A DNA stretch of 64,000 bases from the NCBI GenBank assembly GCA_015061685.1, contig SUWD01000007.1, positions 1-64,000 of the forward strand, given 5' to 3'. The first letter of the stretch is position 1, and every line of letters starts with the position of its first letter. This stretch comes from Lentisphaerota bacterium (GTDB taxonomy: Bacteria; Verrucomicrobiota; Lentisphaeria; Victivallales; Victivallaceae). The notes under the pieces are model-generated. The model did no database searches. It was not told where the DNA came from and worked only from the letters and a program-made list of their open reading frames with translations. This document shows positions 18,345 through 27,608 of the stretch, piece by piece. The position numbers were made by a program, and so were the translations under genes.

Positions 18345-19604
18345 TTACTTCAACCCGAGATGTTTACGGACGAATTTCACTTTCTCTTTCTGATAGATTT
18401 GAGAAACAGTGTGTCCTTCAAGCGGAACATGGATCATGACCTTTTCGCCCTTCAATTCGTTGAATGCAGCATAAACCGTACTCGGAGGACAGGTCGTATC
18501 CAGAAATCCGCAACTGACCAGTGCCGGAACATTTATCAGAGAAGCAAAGTTTGCCGCGTCAAAATAAGGAGCATATTTATCCGGATCCGGACGGTTGAAT
18601 AACTGCGGCCAGCCGGAACCACGCCCGGCACGGAAACCGCCGTGATCACACAACGCCGGAACATTGGCAGCAAGTGCCGTGATATTTTTATTCAATCCGG
18701 CAAGAATCAACGCAGATCCTCCCCCTTGACTGCTGCCGTCAAAAACCATGTGTTTGCCATCATACTCTTTCATCGCTGCGACGTAATTGATCGCATGATT
18801 TACCGCAACATAGACACTGCGGAAAAAGTATTTATCCCGGTCTCCGGCTCCACGGTAAGCATAAGTACCGGTCTTGATATCCTCTTTGTAGCGGCGGGCC
18901 TGCTCTGTACTGTTATCAGCAGTGGGAAACTTATGAACATTCATCGAAAGTGTAATCACTCCGCTGGCAGCGTAACCAGCCGGACCGGAAATCCCCTGCC
19001 CTGCTCCGGGAACAGTAACCAAAGCCGGATATTTTCCCTCTCCGACCGGCACACTCAAATAACCGGTAATTGTTTCATCATTCAAGCTTTTGACACTGAC
19101 ATAATAGAGGGTATATTTGTCGTTGCTGCGTTTTTCATCTTTCGTCAATACGACGGGATTATCAGCGACAGCTTTACATCCTGATTCCCAGAATGTAATA
19201 AAATCATCCGGCAAAGCGTAATATTTACGGATTTTTTCCGGTTCAAATGCCGCTCCCGAATAAACAGCCTTTTTACCGTTTTTGACCATAACGCCTTTTG
19301 AATCGACCAACCGCACCAGAATAAATCCCGGCACATCCAAAGTAAAATCCAAATCAACCGGCTTGCCAAGCGAAAAATCTACCGGGATACTTTTCAAAAC
19401 TTTCCGGCCGCAAAAAAGAAATTCAGCTTTGCAAATGTCACTTTTTACCGGGACGCCGTTTTCTGTGGCAGAAAAAGTGAATTTCATTGCTTCACCACAC
19501 TTGTAAACCGGCATATCTTTATCGGTTTTAATGGAAAATTCAACAGCCATCAACGGCAGAAACAACATCGCCGCAAAAACTGAACTCAAAAATTTCATAC
19601 GCAT
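18345..19604 (-). CDS. Secreted acetyl xylan esterase-type alpha/beta hydrolase
   Basis: 419 residues. ATG 19604 has GAGGTG five bases upstream; signal peptide MRMKFLSSVFAAMLFLPLMA. An N-terminal beta domain (about 20-115) precedes an alpha/beta hydrolase of the AXE1/cephalosporin C deacetylase family: nucleophile serine in DGSSQGGGSA, acid Asp in CGFLDTTCPPS and His in PLEGHTVS, and the family motif GYAASGVITLSMNVHKFP. It would remove acetyl groups from plant or algal polysaccharide outside the cytoplasm. Neighbours are a deacetylase-like gene upstream and the GntR-type regulator downstream. Confidence 0.85.
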   Translation of the reverse strand: MRMKFLSSVFAAMLFLPLMAVEFSIKTDKDMPVYKCGEAMKFTFSATENGVPVKSDICKAEFLFCGRKVLKSIPVDFSLGKPVDLDFTLDVPGFILVRLVDSKGVMVKNGKKAVYSGAAFEPEKIRKYYALPDDFITFWESGCKAVADNPVVLTKDEKRSNDKYTLYYVSVKSLNDETITGYLSVPVGEGKYPALVTVPGAGQGISGPAGYAASGVITLSMNVHKFPTADNSTEQARRYKEDIKTGTYAYRGAGDRDKYFFRSVYVAVNHAINYVAAMKEYDGKHMVFDGSSQGGGSALILAGLNKNITALAANVPALCDHGGFRAGRGSGWPQLFNRPDPDKYAPYFDAANFASLINVPALVSCGFLDTTCPPSTVYAAFNELKGEKVMIHVPLEGHTVSQIYQKEKVKFVRKHLGLK

Positions 19605-19639
19605 AAACCCACCTCTTTCTGATTATTTTTTGACCGGAA

Positions 19640-20530
19640 TCACTTCCCGGATCTTTTCTCATCTTTCCAATGCAACGGATGAACCAGCAATGACACACGG
19701 TCTCCCGGTTTGCACTGCCGCAAACGTTCCCTGATCTCCCACCCGGGATAAGCACTGATATCGGACAGCCGGACATTGGCTTTTAACCGGTATCCCTCAT
19801 ACTCAAAACCGTAATCCGCCAACGACCATTGCCCGTAATGAAAAACTTCACCTTTGTACTCATAACTGCCCTTACGGCCGAATTCGGAAAACATAAATGT
19901 ATTATTCAACTTCAAACGGTTGAGCGGAGAACCGTGTGATACACACCCGGTAATATTGATCCCTATCGAACGGTAATATTCCAATTCCCGGTGTTGAAAT
20001 GCCAATGGATCGGCATGGTAATAAAACATGATCGTCAGCAAATCGTTATGCACTCCAAGCTCATGTCCGAGTGACACCAAAGAAAGATAAAGATCATCCA
20101 TACAGCTGAACCGGTAAAGTTTGCCGTCTTTGCGAACTTTGCCATAATACAATGCCGACGGCAGAATATAATACGAACCACGGAGATTCAATTTTTTTTC
20201 TGCCGCCGCCATTCGTACCGCAGTTTGCGGATCATGATCGATATCATGCCGGAAATAGACCATCACATGTTCCGGATCATCCGGTGCAGATGCAAATTCT
20301 TTCCCCGGCAAAACCCGGTAACGCGGATCGCTCAACTCATCCAGCAGATCCAGATAATCCTGAAAACTGTTGCGGCTGGGAAATTTGGATATATACTTGC
20401 CGACTGCGACCATATTGTCGGCAAATTTCACCTCATGATCAACAGCAAATATATCTTTGGAAAGCACCGCATCGGCAGCGGATGCCCCTATTGCCAATGC
20501 ACCACTCAATAAAATTGACGGAATTTTCAT
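19640..20530 (-). CDS. Secreted polysaccharide-deacetylase-like protein
   Basis: 296 residues from ATG 20530, which starts a signal peptide (MKIPSILLSGALAIGASAA); longer in-frame starts fall inside the operator/promoter. NodB-type features: VYFRHDIDHD (metal-binding Asp and His candidates), GSYYILPS, HELGVHND and SLLVHPLHW. The protein thus resembles carbohydrate esterase family 4 or related deacetylase-fold proteins; not every metal ligand could be placed. First gene of the operon, with a perfect consensus promoter just upstream and a long palindrome covering the initiation region. Confidence 0.7.
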   Translation of the reverse strand: MKIPSILLSGALAIGASAADAVLSKDIFAVDHEVKFADNMVAVGKYISKFPSRNSFQDYLDLLDELSDPRYRVLPGKEFASAPDDPEHVMVYFRHDIDHDPQTAVRMAAAEKKLNLRGSYYILPSALYYGKVRKDGKLYRFSCMDDLYLSLVSLGHELGVHNDLLTIMFYYHADPLAFQHRELEYYRSIGINITGCVSHGSPLNRLKLNNTFMFSEFGRKGSYEYKGEVFHYGQWSLADYGFEYEGYRLKANVRLSDISAYPGWEIRERLRQCKPGDRVSLLVHPLHWKDEKRSGK

Positions 20531-20532
20531 AA

Positions 20533-20569
20533 ATATTATCCCCATCATTTGTCCTGATGGGGATAATAT
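20533..20569 (-). promoter_or_regulatory. Operator-like perfect inverted repeat
   Basis: Two 15-base arms, ATATTATCCCCATCA and TGATGGGGATAATAT, are separated by seven bases. On the minus strand the first arm overlaps the -10 box and start point; the second contains the GGGGAT that serves as ribosome site for the 20530 start. It can act as a repressor operator, possibly for the GntR-type protein of this operon, or as an RNA hairpin hiding the ribosome site. It is not followed by a T tract, so it is not a terminator. Confidence 0.65.
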
Positions 20570-20593
20570 ATTACACAAAAATCAATTTGTCAA
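20565..20593 (-). promoter_or_regulatory. Consensus promoter for the 19640-11142 operon
   Basis: TTGACA (complement at 20588-20593), 17 bases, TATATT (complement at 20565-20570). It lies 35-63 bases before the start codon at 20530 and overlaps the inverted repeat. Confidence 0.75.
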
Positions 20594-20637
20594 GTCAGTA
20601 AATCTAAAAAATAAATTTATTTTTCAATTTACCGCAA

Positions 20638-22611
20638 TCACTCTGTTTCAATCACTACCATTGCATAACCGTAACTTTCCGGCATACAAAATTCAACCCG
20701 GTCACCGGAAACAGTATAATCGATCGCAGTTTTTTCAGGAGCCAGAAACACATTCTTTGCTTTTTTGCCATCCAGCCGGCAGCTTACTTTCACCCCGGTC
20801 AAAGGCAGAGAATCCTCCACCATCAAACTCTTGCCACGCAAATCCGGCAAATAATTAAGCAGATGGACTATACGGCAATCCGTCTTGTCTGTAACAAAAA
20901 CCCGGGCAAAACTCGGCAGTTTTTTATCTGCTGATGTCAACGGCTGCGGCAGAAAACGCCGGAGCATGATCTCCAAAACTTTCCGCAGATCCGGAGAGGT
21001 CTGATTGTAGTAACTCGTCCCCAACGGGAATGAACAATAGGCACACTGTTCGGTAAATACCAGGAAGGGTTCCCCGGAAAATTCAGCAGGCGGAGTATAG
21101 AAATAAGAGTAAACGCCATCCCACTGCAAATTGTAATAAGGAGCAATCACTTCACCGGCGACTTCACCATCAAGCACTTGCACTTCAACACCGTCAGTAT
21201 AAGTTGCCAGCGGGATATCCGGCATTTCATCAGCGTATTTTTCATCCAGCTTGAAATATGCCGGATTGTGTTTGCTCTTACCGATATAGCGGCAGCCCCA
21301 AGCCTTTTCAAAGCCGAATGCTCCTTTTTCCACATCCAAACCGGATGTTCCGGTGGCAATAACTTTACCGCCGGATGCCAGATATTTCTCCAGTTTCTCT
21401 TTCAAAAGATCATCCAATTCAACATTGTCTGCCAGAATGATCAAAGAATACTTGCTCCAATCCGCTTTCGCCGGAATGAAATCAAACTGCATACGCAATT
21501 CGGAAAGCATCCGGGTAAAACCGACAAATGCCGGAGTCCTGCCCAGTGATTTGGGAACAATGATCGCCATATCCACTGCACTGGCAGCATTTTCAAACCA
21601 CGGATCATAAGGTTTTATTTTCCGGTAAACATTGCCGATACGCTCGAAAACACTGCGGAAAAGATCTCCGCGGGGATGGAGATGATCTCCGATATTGGGA
21701 CGCATACCATTGGCAAGTCCCAAAAACATATCGTATTCAACAGCTTCCTGAGTACGCAAACTGCCGAAGTCTCCCCAGGTGTTGAATCTGCCGGTCATAT
21801 TCAAAATCGGACAGTCAAATTCAGCAACATTACGCAGGTAACGGGCGTAAAGCGGCAGATAATCATAGCCCCAGCCCGGACTGTTGGGCAGACACTCACA
21901 CTCAAGATAAGAACCTATACAGGCATTTTCCAAAGTGGAAACACCGAGGAAATAGGTCAGCAGACCATTTTTTCTCGGTTCAAGCATAGCAGAGATATCT
22001 TCTGCGAAACTCACCGTTGTCCGGCGGGCAAAGGCAATGACATCCTCTTTGCAATCCGGATTCAATCCGGCTTCACGCATTTTAGCTATACAATGAGGGC
22101 AAATACAGGGAAATACATTGAAACTGTCAAACAGAAATCCGGCAACCGGATATTTATCCCGCACTTCCCGAATCAGATCAAGCAGATACTCTCTCCACGG
22201 AGAATTGGGACACATCGTCCGCATGTAAGGTGTCACCCAGCCAATATCAAAAATTTCCGGGTGCATAATATTGCCGTCCAATCCGATACGGCACCAATCG
22301 GTGTGTTCCAGAGCGTTTTCGTAAGAAAGACCGCAATTGAAATATGCAGAAACCTGAATACCAAGCTTATTACATTCCCGGACAACATCTCCAAAAAGAT
22401 CATGCCCCGGCTTAAGTGACGGATGACGAATTCCTTTTTGCGTATCAAAGTAGCAGAATCCCTGATTGCACTTGGCATGGAAACCAACCAGTTCCACCCC
22501 GGCTTTGTGCAATTCTGATGCAAAATCAGCCGCATCAAAATTATGCCCGACATCGGGACACTTCTGCATAGTGTGCATGTCAAAAAACATTGAATATTTC
22601 GGCTTGAACAT
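20638..22611 (-). CDS. Putative glycosyl hydrolase with trimerisation-like domain
   Basis: 657 residues, no signal peptide, GAGGG upstream of ATG 22611. The N-terminal TIM-barrel part (about 1-340) has VELVGFHAKCNQGFCYFDTQ, GIQVSAYFNCG and AGFLFDSFNVFPCICPHCI, matching hypothetical glycosyl hydrolase 6/alpha-fucosidase-like proteins. Residues about 350-540 resemble the beta-galactosidase trimerisation (class I glutamine amidotransferase-like) domain: DLLKEKLEKYLASGGKVIATG. A beta-sandwich ends the protein. It probably cleaves oligosaccharides in the cytoplasm. It follows the secreted LamG/GH-like gene by 27 bases and ends the LacI-led operon. Confidence 0.75.
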   Translation of the reverse strand: MFKPKYSMFFDMHTMQKCPDVGHNFDAADFASELHKAGVELVGFHAKCNQGFCYFDTQKGIRHPSLKPGHDLFGDVVRECNKLGIQVSAYFNCGLSYENALEHTDWCRIGLDGNIMHPEIFDIGWVTPYMRTMCPNSPWREYLLDLIREVRDKYPVAGFLFDSFNVFPCICPHCIAKMREAGLNPDCKEDVIAFARRTTVSFAEDISAMLEPRKNGLLTYFLGVSTLENACIGSYLECECLPNSPGWGYDYLPLYARYLRNVAEFDCPILNMTGRFNTWGDFGSLRTQEAVEYDMFLGLANGMRPNIGDHLHPRGDLFRSVFERIGNVYRKIKPYDPWFENAASAVDMAIIVPKSLGRTPAFVGFTRMLSELRMQFDFIPAKADWSKYSLIILADNVELDDLLKEKLEKYLASGGKVIATGTSGLDVEKGAFGFEKAWGCRYIGKSKHNPAYFKLDEKYADEMPDIPLATYTDGVEVQVLDGEVAGEVIAPYYNLQWDGVYSYFYTPPAEFSGEPFLVFTEQCAYCSFPLGTSYYNQTSPDLRKVLEIMLRRFLPQPLTSADKKLPSFARVFVTDKTDCRIVHLLNYLPDLRGKSLMVEDSLPLTGVKVSCRLDGKKAKNVFLAPEKTAIDYTVSGDRVEFCMPESYGYAMVVIETE

Positions 22612-22638
22612 ATTTTTTCCCTCTTTCTAAGGTTGAGA

Positions 22639-25608
22639 TTATTGAGAAATATTCCATAACAACATATAATCATGTCTATTTAAAATAGCACTGATTCTGC
22701 CATTGTCAACAACTGCTCTCTGTCCATTTTCAGCATTTGTCAGATCAAGGTCTTCTACTCCCAACTCCGCAAGAGCAGCTGTATCCAGAGAGATATCCAC
22801 TTTATCCGAATTACTTTCGTTCATAATTACCAGCATCAATTTCCCGTTATCAATATAACCAGAAACCATAACTCCGGGATCACTTTTCCACGGAACAGAT
22901 TTTTCAAAATAACCGATAAAAGAGCTTTGATCACGTAAACCGAACTTCGCTTTCAAAGCTTCCACAGCATTGATATTCACGCCGAAAAGCTGGAATATCT
23001 GGGCATCATGCACAAGAAAATATCCGGTAAAATGACGGATTTTGTCCATCTGCTGCAGTCGGGCCTCCGGTGTTTTCCACGCCGGATAACGCTTGGGATT
23101 GTAAACCGGTATCACCCGGGTAAACTGCGGAATAAAAAATTGCGGAGCCCCCCACAATGTACCACAGAAGGATGCTCGGAACATCTCCGGAGAAAAAATA
23201 TTGAAGTAACTCTCGTCATCCGCAACAGTTTTGTTGTATAATTCTCCATCGACCAGCATGTCAGCAAATGAAACAACCGGTGCTACCGGTTTTGCCGACA
23301 TGTGCCGGATCAGACGTCCGGCAGGACGCATTTCCTTGAACATCGTGTAAACACGCTGTGCCAAGATACGGGTGCCACGCAAATTAAATGAACTGTATCT
23401 TCTGCCGTCAGTGCCGACATAACCGCAGCCATGCCGCGGATTGTCGCACATCTGGGCATCAGAATTATCAATGTATATATTGGGGATATCCAGCGTTTCA
23501 ATTATATTCTTCAGACGGTCAAGATAAAAATCACGGTACTCCGCTGAAGCCGGACAAATCCAGGTGAAATAACTTGCCGGTTTGTCAATACACCCGTAAA
23601 GTCCCAATTCAGGCGGAGTCAACATCCATTCTGAACTGTAATAGGGCCACTCCGGGAAAGTAGGAGTTATGGTAAATCCGGCAAAATAATAAAAAAGCCG
23701 GTTCCCGAAACGGCTTTTTTTGGTCTCAAAAAGTTCACGATATTTTTCATCACTCCGGACAGCATCAGCATAGGGGTAATGATGGTATCGGGACCAGACG
23801 AAATACGGATCAAAATTACGGTACGGCGACCATGAACGCCAATTTTCCGGCATCGGACGCATCGGGACACTCTGAAAACCGAATTCATACTCCAGAGTAT
23901 GGTCGATCGTTATCGGGGTATCGACAAAATTCAACAGCAGGTAATTTTCATTTTTCCCTGTTTCAAGCTGCAAGGTTTTATCCTTATCTTTATTGTACCA
24001 ATGGGGCAATTTTTCGCAAAACCACTGCAATCCGCAATGCTCGTTACCGACAAAAATCACCGGAGGTCGGGTATATAAATTCATGGAATAATTATCAAAT
24101 TTTCCGCAATGCCCCGGTATATATGACATATAAAATTTATTCATCGAGTTAAAAAGCGTCGATGTTTCCAATTTGAAAGGGAACACCAACTGCAGCCTTT
24201 TGACGGCGACGCTTCTTTTGGGAGAAATTTTCATTTTCACCCAGACAAAACCGTCAAAGTGTGTTTCAACAGCAGAAGATATGTAAAAATCAGCATTTTC
24301 ACTGTCAATCTCAAAAACGGTCATATCTCCTGACTGCCGAAGCATTTTCATACTCCCCTGCAACGGAAGTTTTTTACCGTCATGCAACACTTCGACCGGA
24401 CGGCTCAACAGATTTTTTCCTCCGGCAGTGATCTGAAGCGGCAAAGAATTTCCGGAAAAATCATAGGAAAATGTTTTTCCGGAAATTTTACCATCAGATT
24501 GACTGACAGATAATTCACTCCATGGAGATACTACTTTTGAAGTAACTCCCAGATTGTTGCCTTTCCACGATTCCGGAGTTTCCGGCAATAAAAAACGGAT
24601 CTCTTTGCGGCAGATATCCTTTCCGGATTTATCTCTCCCTGTTATCGCAATAAGATAATCGCCGGAAGAAAGATTTGCCAATGGAATACTGATCAGATTC
24701 TGTGCCTGCATTTTATCCGGATTTTTCAGAAAAACACGATCTTGGCCCCGGAATAATTCAATGCTTCCGGCAAAAATCGATCCTTCAACAGAAAAATGAA
24801 GATCCAAAACCTTTTTATCCCGGTTGACAATTGTTGCGACATCCCTTATTTCCGGAGCTTTATCACTTTTTATGCCGGAAAGGGTCAATTCATTTACTTC
24901 ATTGAGAGAAAGTTTGCGGTCAAATATCTGCAATTCATCGATCAAAGTCAACCCCAGCGGCGTTTTCCATTTATCCGGATACAATGCCCCCGCTGAAAAT
25001 TGAGTAAAGCCTTTCTCCGGCAAAGCCTTGCGACGTACTTTCGAAACTCTTTTACCGTCAATGAAAAGTTCTATGAGTTCCCGGTCGTAAGCCGCCGCTA
25101 TATGATGCCACTGCCCGGCCTGCCATTTTTTTATACTGCCGCCGGCACTGCCCCATAAATATTTGCCGTCAACCGGTTTTGATGGGCCAAGCAGAAACAT
25201 AAGATTATCTGAATTGACATACTTGTAAATAATCAATGTCGCATCCGGACCTGACGCCTGAAAAAATATATGAAAATCCTTGTCCTCCCCTCCCCAATTC
25301 AGCGGCTTGACAAAAAATGATACAGTCCCCTGATCAGTACGGAGCAGAGAATTTTTTTTATACACCGCATGGTAAAGCTTTTCTTTTTTCTCACCGGCAG
25401 TACCGACAACTGCCGCCTTGCCGGAAATACCCGGCTGAAAAAGATTCTGCAGCGTTTCCCACAACAACTCCTGGGAAACTTTTGCATCTATCCGCCCTTC
25501 TTTGCTGTCAGCAATAAAACTTTCTTCAAATGATGCCGTAAATACTGCATCGTTTGCCAAAATCATACCGCTGCACAACAACAGCAATCCGCAAATTGAT
25601 TTTTTCAT
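22639..25608 (-). CDS. Secreted LamG plus glycoside-hydrolase-like protein (paralogue)
   Basis: 989 residues; GGAGGTG precedes ATG 25608; signal peptide MKKSICGLLLLCSGMILA. Same architecture as the 12319-15351 protein: LamG domain (about 20-240, ending LIDELQIFDRKLSLNEV), beta-rich middle with TSTLFNSMNKFY, and a TIM-barrel-like part with DNSDAQMCDNPRHGCG, RHMSAKPVAPVVSFADM and DGELY. The shared blocks show that the two loci target related substrates with divergent specificity. It lies between a prepilin-type gene and a cytoplasmic glycosyl-hydrolase-like gene. Confidence 0.75.
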   Translation of the reverse strand: MKKSICGLLLLCSGMILANDAVFTASFEESFIADSKEGRIDAKVSQELLWETLQNLFQPGISGKAAVVGTAGEKKEKLYHAVYKKNSLLRTDQGTVSFFVKPLNWGGEDKDFHIFFQASGPDATLIIYKYVNSDNLMFLLGPSKPVDGKYLWGSAGGSIKKWQAGQWHHIAAAYDRELIELFIDGKRVSKVRRKALPEKGFTQFSAGALYPDKWKTPLGLTLIDELQIFDRKLSLNEVNELTLSGIKSDKAPEIRDVATIVNRDKKVLDLHFSVEGSIFAGSIELFRGQDRVFLKNPDKMQAQNLISIPLANLSSGDYLIAITGRDKSGKDICRKEIRFLLPETPESWKGNNLGVTSKVVSPWSELSVSQSDGKISGKTFSYDFSGNSLPLQITAGGKNLLSRPVEVLHDGKKLPLQGSMKMLRQSGDMTVFEIDSENADFYISSAVETHFDGFVWVKMKISPKRSVAVKRLQLVFPFKLETSTLFNSMNKFYMSYIPGHCGKFDNYSMNLYTRPPVIFVGNEHCGLQWFCEKLPHWYNKDKDKTLQLETGKNENYLLLNFVDTPITIDHTLEYEFGFQSVPMRPMPENWRSWSPYRNFDPYFVWSRYHHYPYADAVRSDEKYRELFETKKSRFGNRLFYYFAGFTITPTFPEWPYYSSEWMLTPPELGLYGCIDKPASYFTWICPASAEYRDFYLDRLKNIIETLDIPNIYIDNSDAQMCDNPRHGCGYVGTDGRRYSSFNLRGTRILAQRVYTMFKEMRPAGRLIRHMSAKPVAPVVSFADMLVDGELYNKTVADDESYFNIFSPEMFRASFCGTLWGAPQFFIPQFTRVIPVYNPKRYPAWKTPEARLQQMDKIRHFTGYFLVHDAQIFQLFGVNINAVEALKAKFGLRDQSSFIGYFEKSVPWKSDPGVMVSGYIDNGKLMLVIMNESNSDKVDISLDTAALAELGVEDLDLTNAENGQRAVVDNGRISAILNRHDYMLLWNISQ

Positions 25609-25627
25609 ATTTCACCTCCCCGGCTTA

Positions 25628-26284
25628 TCAGCGATACCACCATGCAACTTTGTAAACCGGACGATCTGTTCTGTTGAATTCTGTCATCCAGTAATCTTTG
25701 GTGTGTGGTTCAACATGTCCGTCAACTTTTAAAAAATTAGCATTCCTTCTCCCGCCGTGCCGCCAATACAACTTGGAATAGTTGTAATCGGTCGCCTGTG
25801 AACCGCCTGCCCCATCCATGGCGACCAGATTCAATGACGGATTTTTCAATGAACTGAATTTACGTACAATTTTTTTGTACGGGGAACCGCTGTCCCGGTC
25901 AAAAATCATAAAGTATGCCATATCATAGCCGTAATCATTGTTCTGGTCTGCATCGTTGTAAATGACCGGACATTTCAAATGGGAACGGATGGGCTGACTG
26001 ACATATCCGGCATAATAAAGACTGTTGATATGCGGTTCATTTGCATTTGGATTCTGATAAAACATTCCTTCATTATCATCCAGATAGAAATTAAATGCCA
26101 ATCCGAGCTGTTTCAAGCGGCTGGTACAATCTGCCATCATCCCCCGTTCCCGGGCACTATTCAATGCCGGAAGCAGTATCGCCGCCAGAATTGCGATGAT
26201 CGCAATAACAACAAGAAGTTCTATTAGAGTAAAGCTATTCAGCTTTACTCTCCGTGCGGAGAGTTGAGAATTTTGATTTTGCAT
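25628..26284 (-). CDS. Prepilin-type protein (copy B)
   Basis: 218 residues; GGAGGTG lies six bases before ATG 26284. A 17-residue leader (ending RVKLNS) is followed by FTLIELL and the hydrophobic helix ending [11 protein letters not shown]. Residue -1 is Ser. The C-terminal H...DG motif has 11 rather than nine intervening residues ([14 protein letters not shown]), the odd one among the five copies. The globular part is short. The gene lies 20 bases after the LacI-type regulator and before the LamG/GH-like gene, so regulator, prepilin and enzyme are co-transcribed. Confidence 0.85.
   Translation of the reverse strand: MQNQNSQLSARRVKLNSFTLIELLVVIAIIAILAAILLPALNSARERGMMADCTSRLKQLGLAFNFYLDDNEGMFYQNPNANEPHINSLYYAGYVSQPIRSHLKCPVIYNDADQNNDYGYDMAYFMIFDRDSGSPYKKIVRKFSSLKNPSLNLVAMDGAGGSQATDYNYSKLYWRHGGRRNANFLKVDGHVEPHTKDYWMTEFNRTDRPVYKVAWWYR
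26226..26264 (-). promoter_or_regulatory. Double hairpin in prepilin leader, copy B
   Basis: Inverted repeat ACTCTCCG/CGGAGAGT with a 2-base centre (26247-26264), overlapping a second stem (arms AGAGTAAAGCT/AGCTTTACTCT, four-base loop, 26226-26251). The shared AGAGT can pair with either flanking ACTCT. Confidence 0.75.
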
Positions 26285-26303
26285 GACAGACACCTCCTTT
26301 TTC

Positions 26304-27323
26304 TTATATGATCTCTTTCCCGTAATTATACACGGAATCTCTTTCTACTATTTCAACCGGATGCAATTGCTGATTTTCAGCCGTAGTATTTTTTTGCTCT
26401 ATTACCTCAATCAGCAGCCGTACCGTCTCCCGCCCCATCGCTTCAAAGTCCTGAACCACCGTTGTCAACCGGGGAGAAATATTTTGGGAAATAATTGAAT
26501 TACCAAAACCGATAACAGAAATATCTTCCGGGACAACGATCCCGGCGGAACCGGCTTTGCGGATCAGCACCGAAGCAATATGATCATTTTCACAGATAAC
26601 AGCATCGACTCCCTGACGGATAAAGGTACTTAGAAGTTCCGTCATTTCATTTTCCGGCTCACTTACATGGATCACTTCCGGTGTACCGGACAGATAATAT
26701 TTCTTCATACCGGCAATATATCCGCTTTTCCGGCGAACAATATACTCAAAAGAATCATTCCCGCTCATCAGGAATACCGGCTTTTTATGCCCTTTCCGAA
26801 AGAGCAATTCAACGGCACTCTCCACTCCGGCACAGTCATCGGAGGTCACACCGATATTGCGGGGATTGCTCAAATTCACCGTCCCCCAAGGAATTCCATT
26901 TTGTTCCAATGCACAACTTATTTCACTTATTTCAGAGAGATCGGCAACGTGAAAAATAACCCCGGCTGCTTTCCAGCCCAAAATTTTCCTGATGATTTCA
27001 TGCTGGGAATTGTTTTTCAAACGGTGAACCGTTACAGTATAATCCAACGCACTGGCACAATCCAATACCCCATTCTGGATCCTGCCGGTATATTCGACAG
27101 ATCCCATTTCCGCAGTTACAAATGCCAGCACCCGGCTGTGTTTTTTGGTCATGGATGCCGCCATCTCATTTTTGCAATACCCCAATTCTCTGGCGGCGGC
27201 AAGAATTTTTTCCCGGGTTTCGGGACGCAAAGATTTTGCCCGCGGATGATTATTCAAAACCTGTGATACAGAACAGATATTGATCCCGACTTTTTCAGAA
27301 ATATCTTTGAGCGAAACAGGCAT
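26304..27323 (-). CDS. LacI-family transcriptional regulator
   Basis: 339 residues with GAGGG upstream of ATG 27323. Residues 4-50 are a LacI helix-turn-helix and hinge ([20 protein letters not shown], then [15 protein letters not shown]). The rest is a periplasmic-binding-protein-like effector domain ([43 protein letters not shown]). It heads the operon with a prepilin-type protein and two glycoside-hydrolase-like genes. A perfect-centre LacI-type operator lies between its promoter and its start codon, so it very likely represses itself and the operon until a sugar binds. Confidence 0.92.
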   Translation of the reverse strand: MPVSLKDISEKVGINICSVSQVLNNHPRAKSLRPETREKILAAARELGYCKNEMAASMTKKHSRVLAFVTAEMGSVEYTGRIQNGVLDCASALDYTVTVHRLKNNSQHEIIRKILGWKAAGVIFHVADLSEISEISCALEQNGIPWGTVNLSNPRNIGVTSDDCAGVESAVELLFRKGHKKPVFLMSGNDSFEYIVRRKSGYIAGMKKYYLSGTPEVIHVSEPENEMTELLSTFIRQGVDAVICENDHIASVLIRKAGSAGIVVPEDISVIGFGNSIISQNISPRLTTVVQDFEAMGRETVRLLIEVIEQKNTTAENQQLHPVEIVERDSVYNYGKEII

Positions 27324-27341
27324 AATACCCTCCCTTATATC

Positions 27342-27357
27342 AGCTAATCGTTTAGCT
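27342..27357 (-). promoter_or_regulatory. LacI-type operator
   Basis: A 16-base near-perfect palindrome (AGCTAAACGATTAGCT on the minus strand) with the central CG typical of LacI-family sites, 19 bases upstream of the regulator's start codon and about 15 bases past the -10 box. Confidence 0.75.
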
Positions 27358-27372
27358 TATCAACATGTTTAT

Positions 27373-27401
27373 AATTTACACTTTAAAATCTGAAAAATCA
27401 A
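27373..27401 (-). promoter_or_regulatory. Probable promoter of the lacI-type operon
   Basis: TTGATT (complement 27396-27401), 17 bases, TAAATT (complement 27373-27378); the operator lies just downstream. Confidence 0.55.
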
Positions 27402-27440
27402 TAGCTGTAAAATAAAAATTTTGTATTTTTCAAAATTTGG

Positions 27441-27597
27441 CAATGTCCCAAATTTTGTGAACCCCAAGCAGGAGCTTATAAACAAACATTTCTGTTAACG
27501 TATAAAACATACCGCATAAGTTGTGATTTTTCAACCCGGCAAACACGGGGTTGTTTACATCCGCCGCAGGTTTGATTTTTTACAAAAAATGAGACAA
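27441..27597. mobile_element. MITE-like element, family 2 copy 1 (internally deleted)
   Basis: About 157 bases. The right end CAATGTCCCAAATTTTGTGAA faces the left end TTTTTTACAAAAAATGAGAC, imperfect inverted versions of each other. It shares AGGAGCTTATAAACAAACATT and TTAACGTATAAAACAT with copies 2 and 3 but lacks their central 120-165 bases. It fills the gap between the LacI-type gene and 27609. Confidence 0.65.
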
Positions 27598-27608
27598 AAA
27601 ACAAAATT

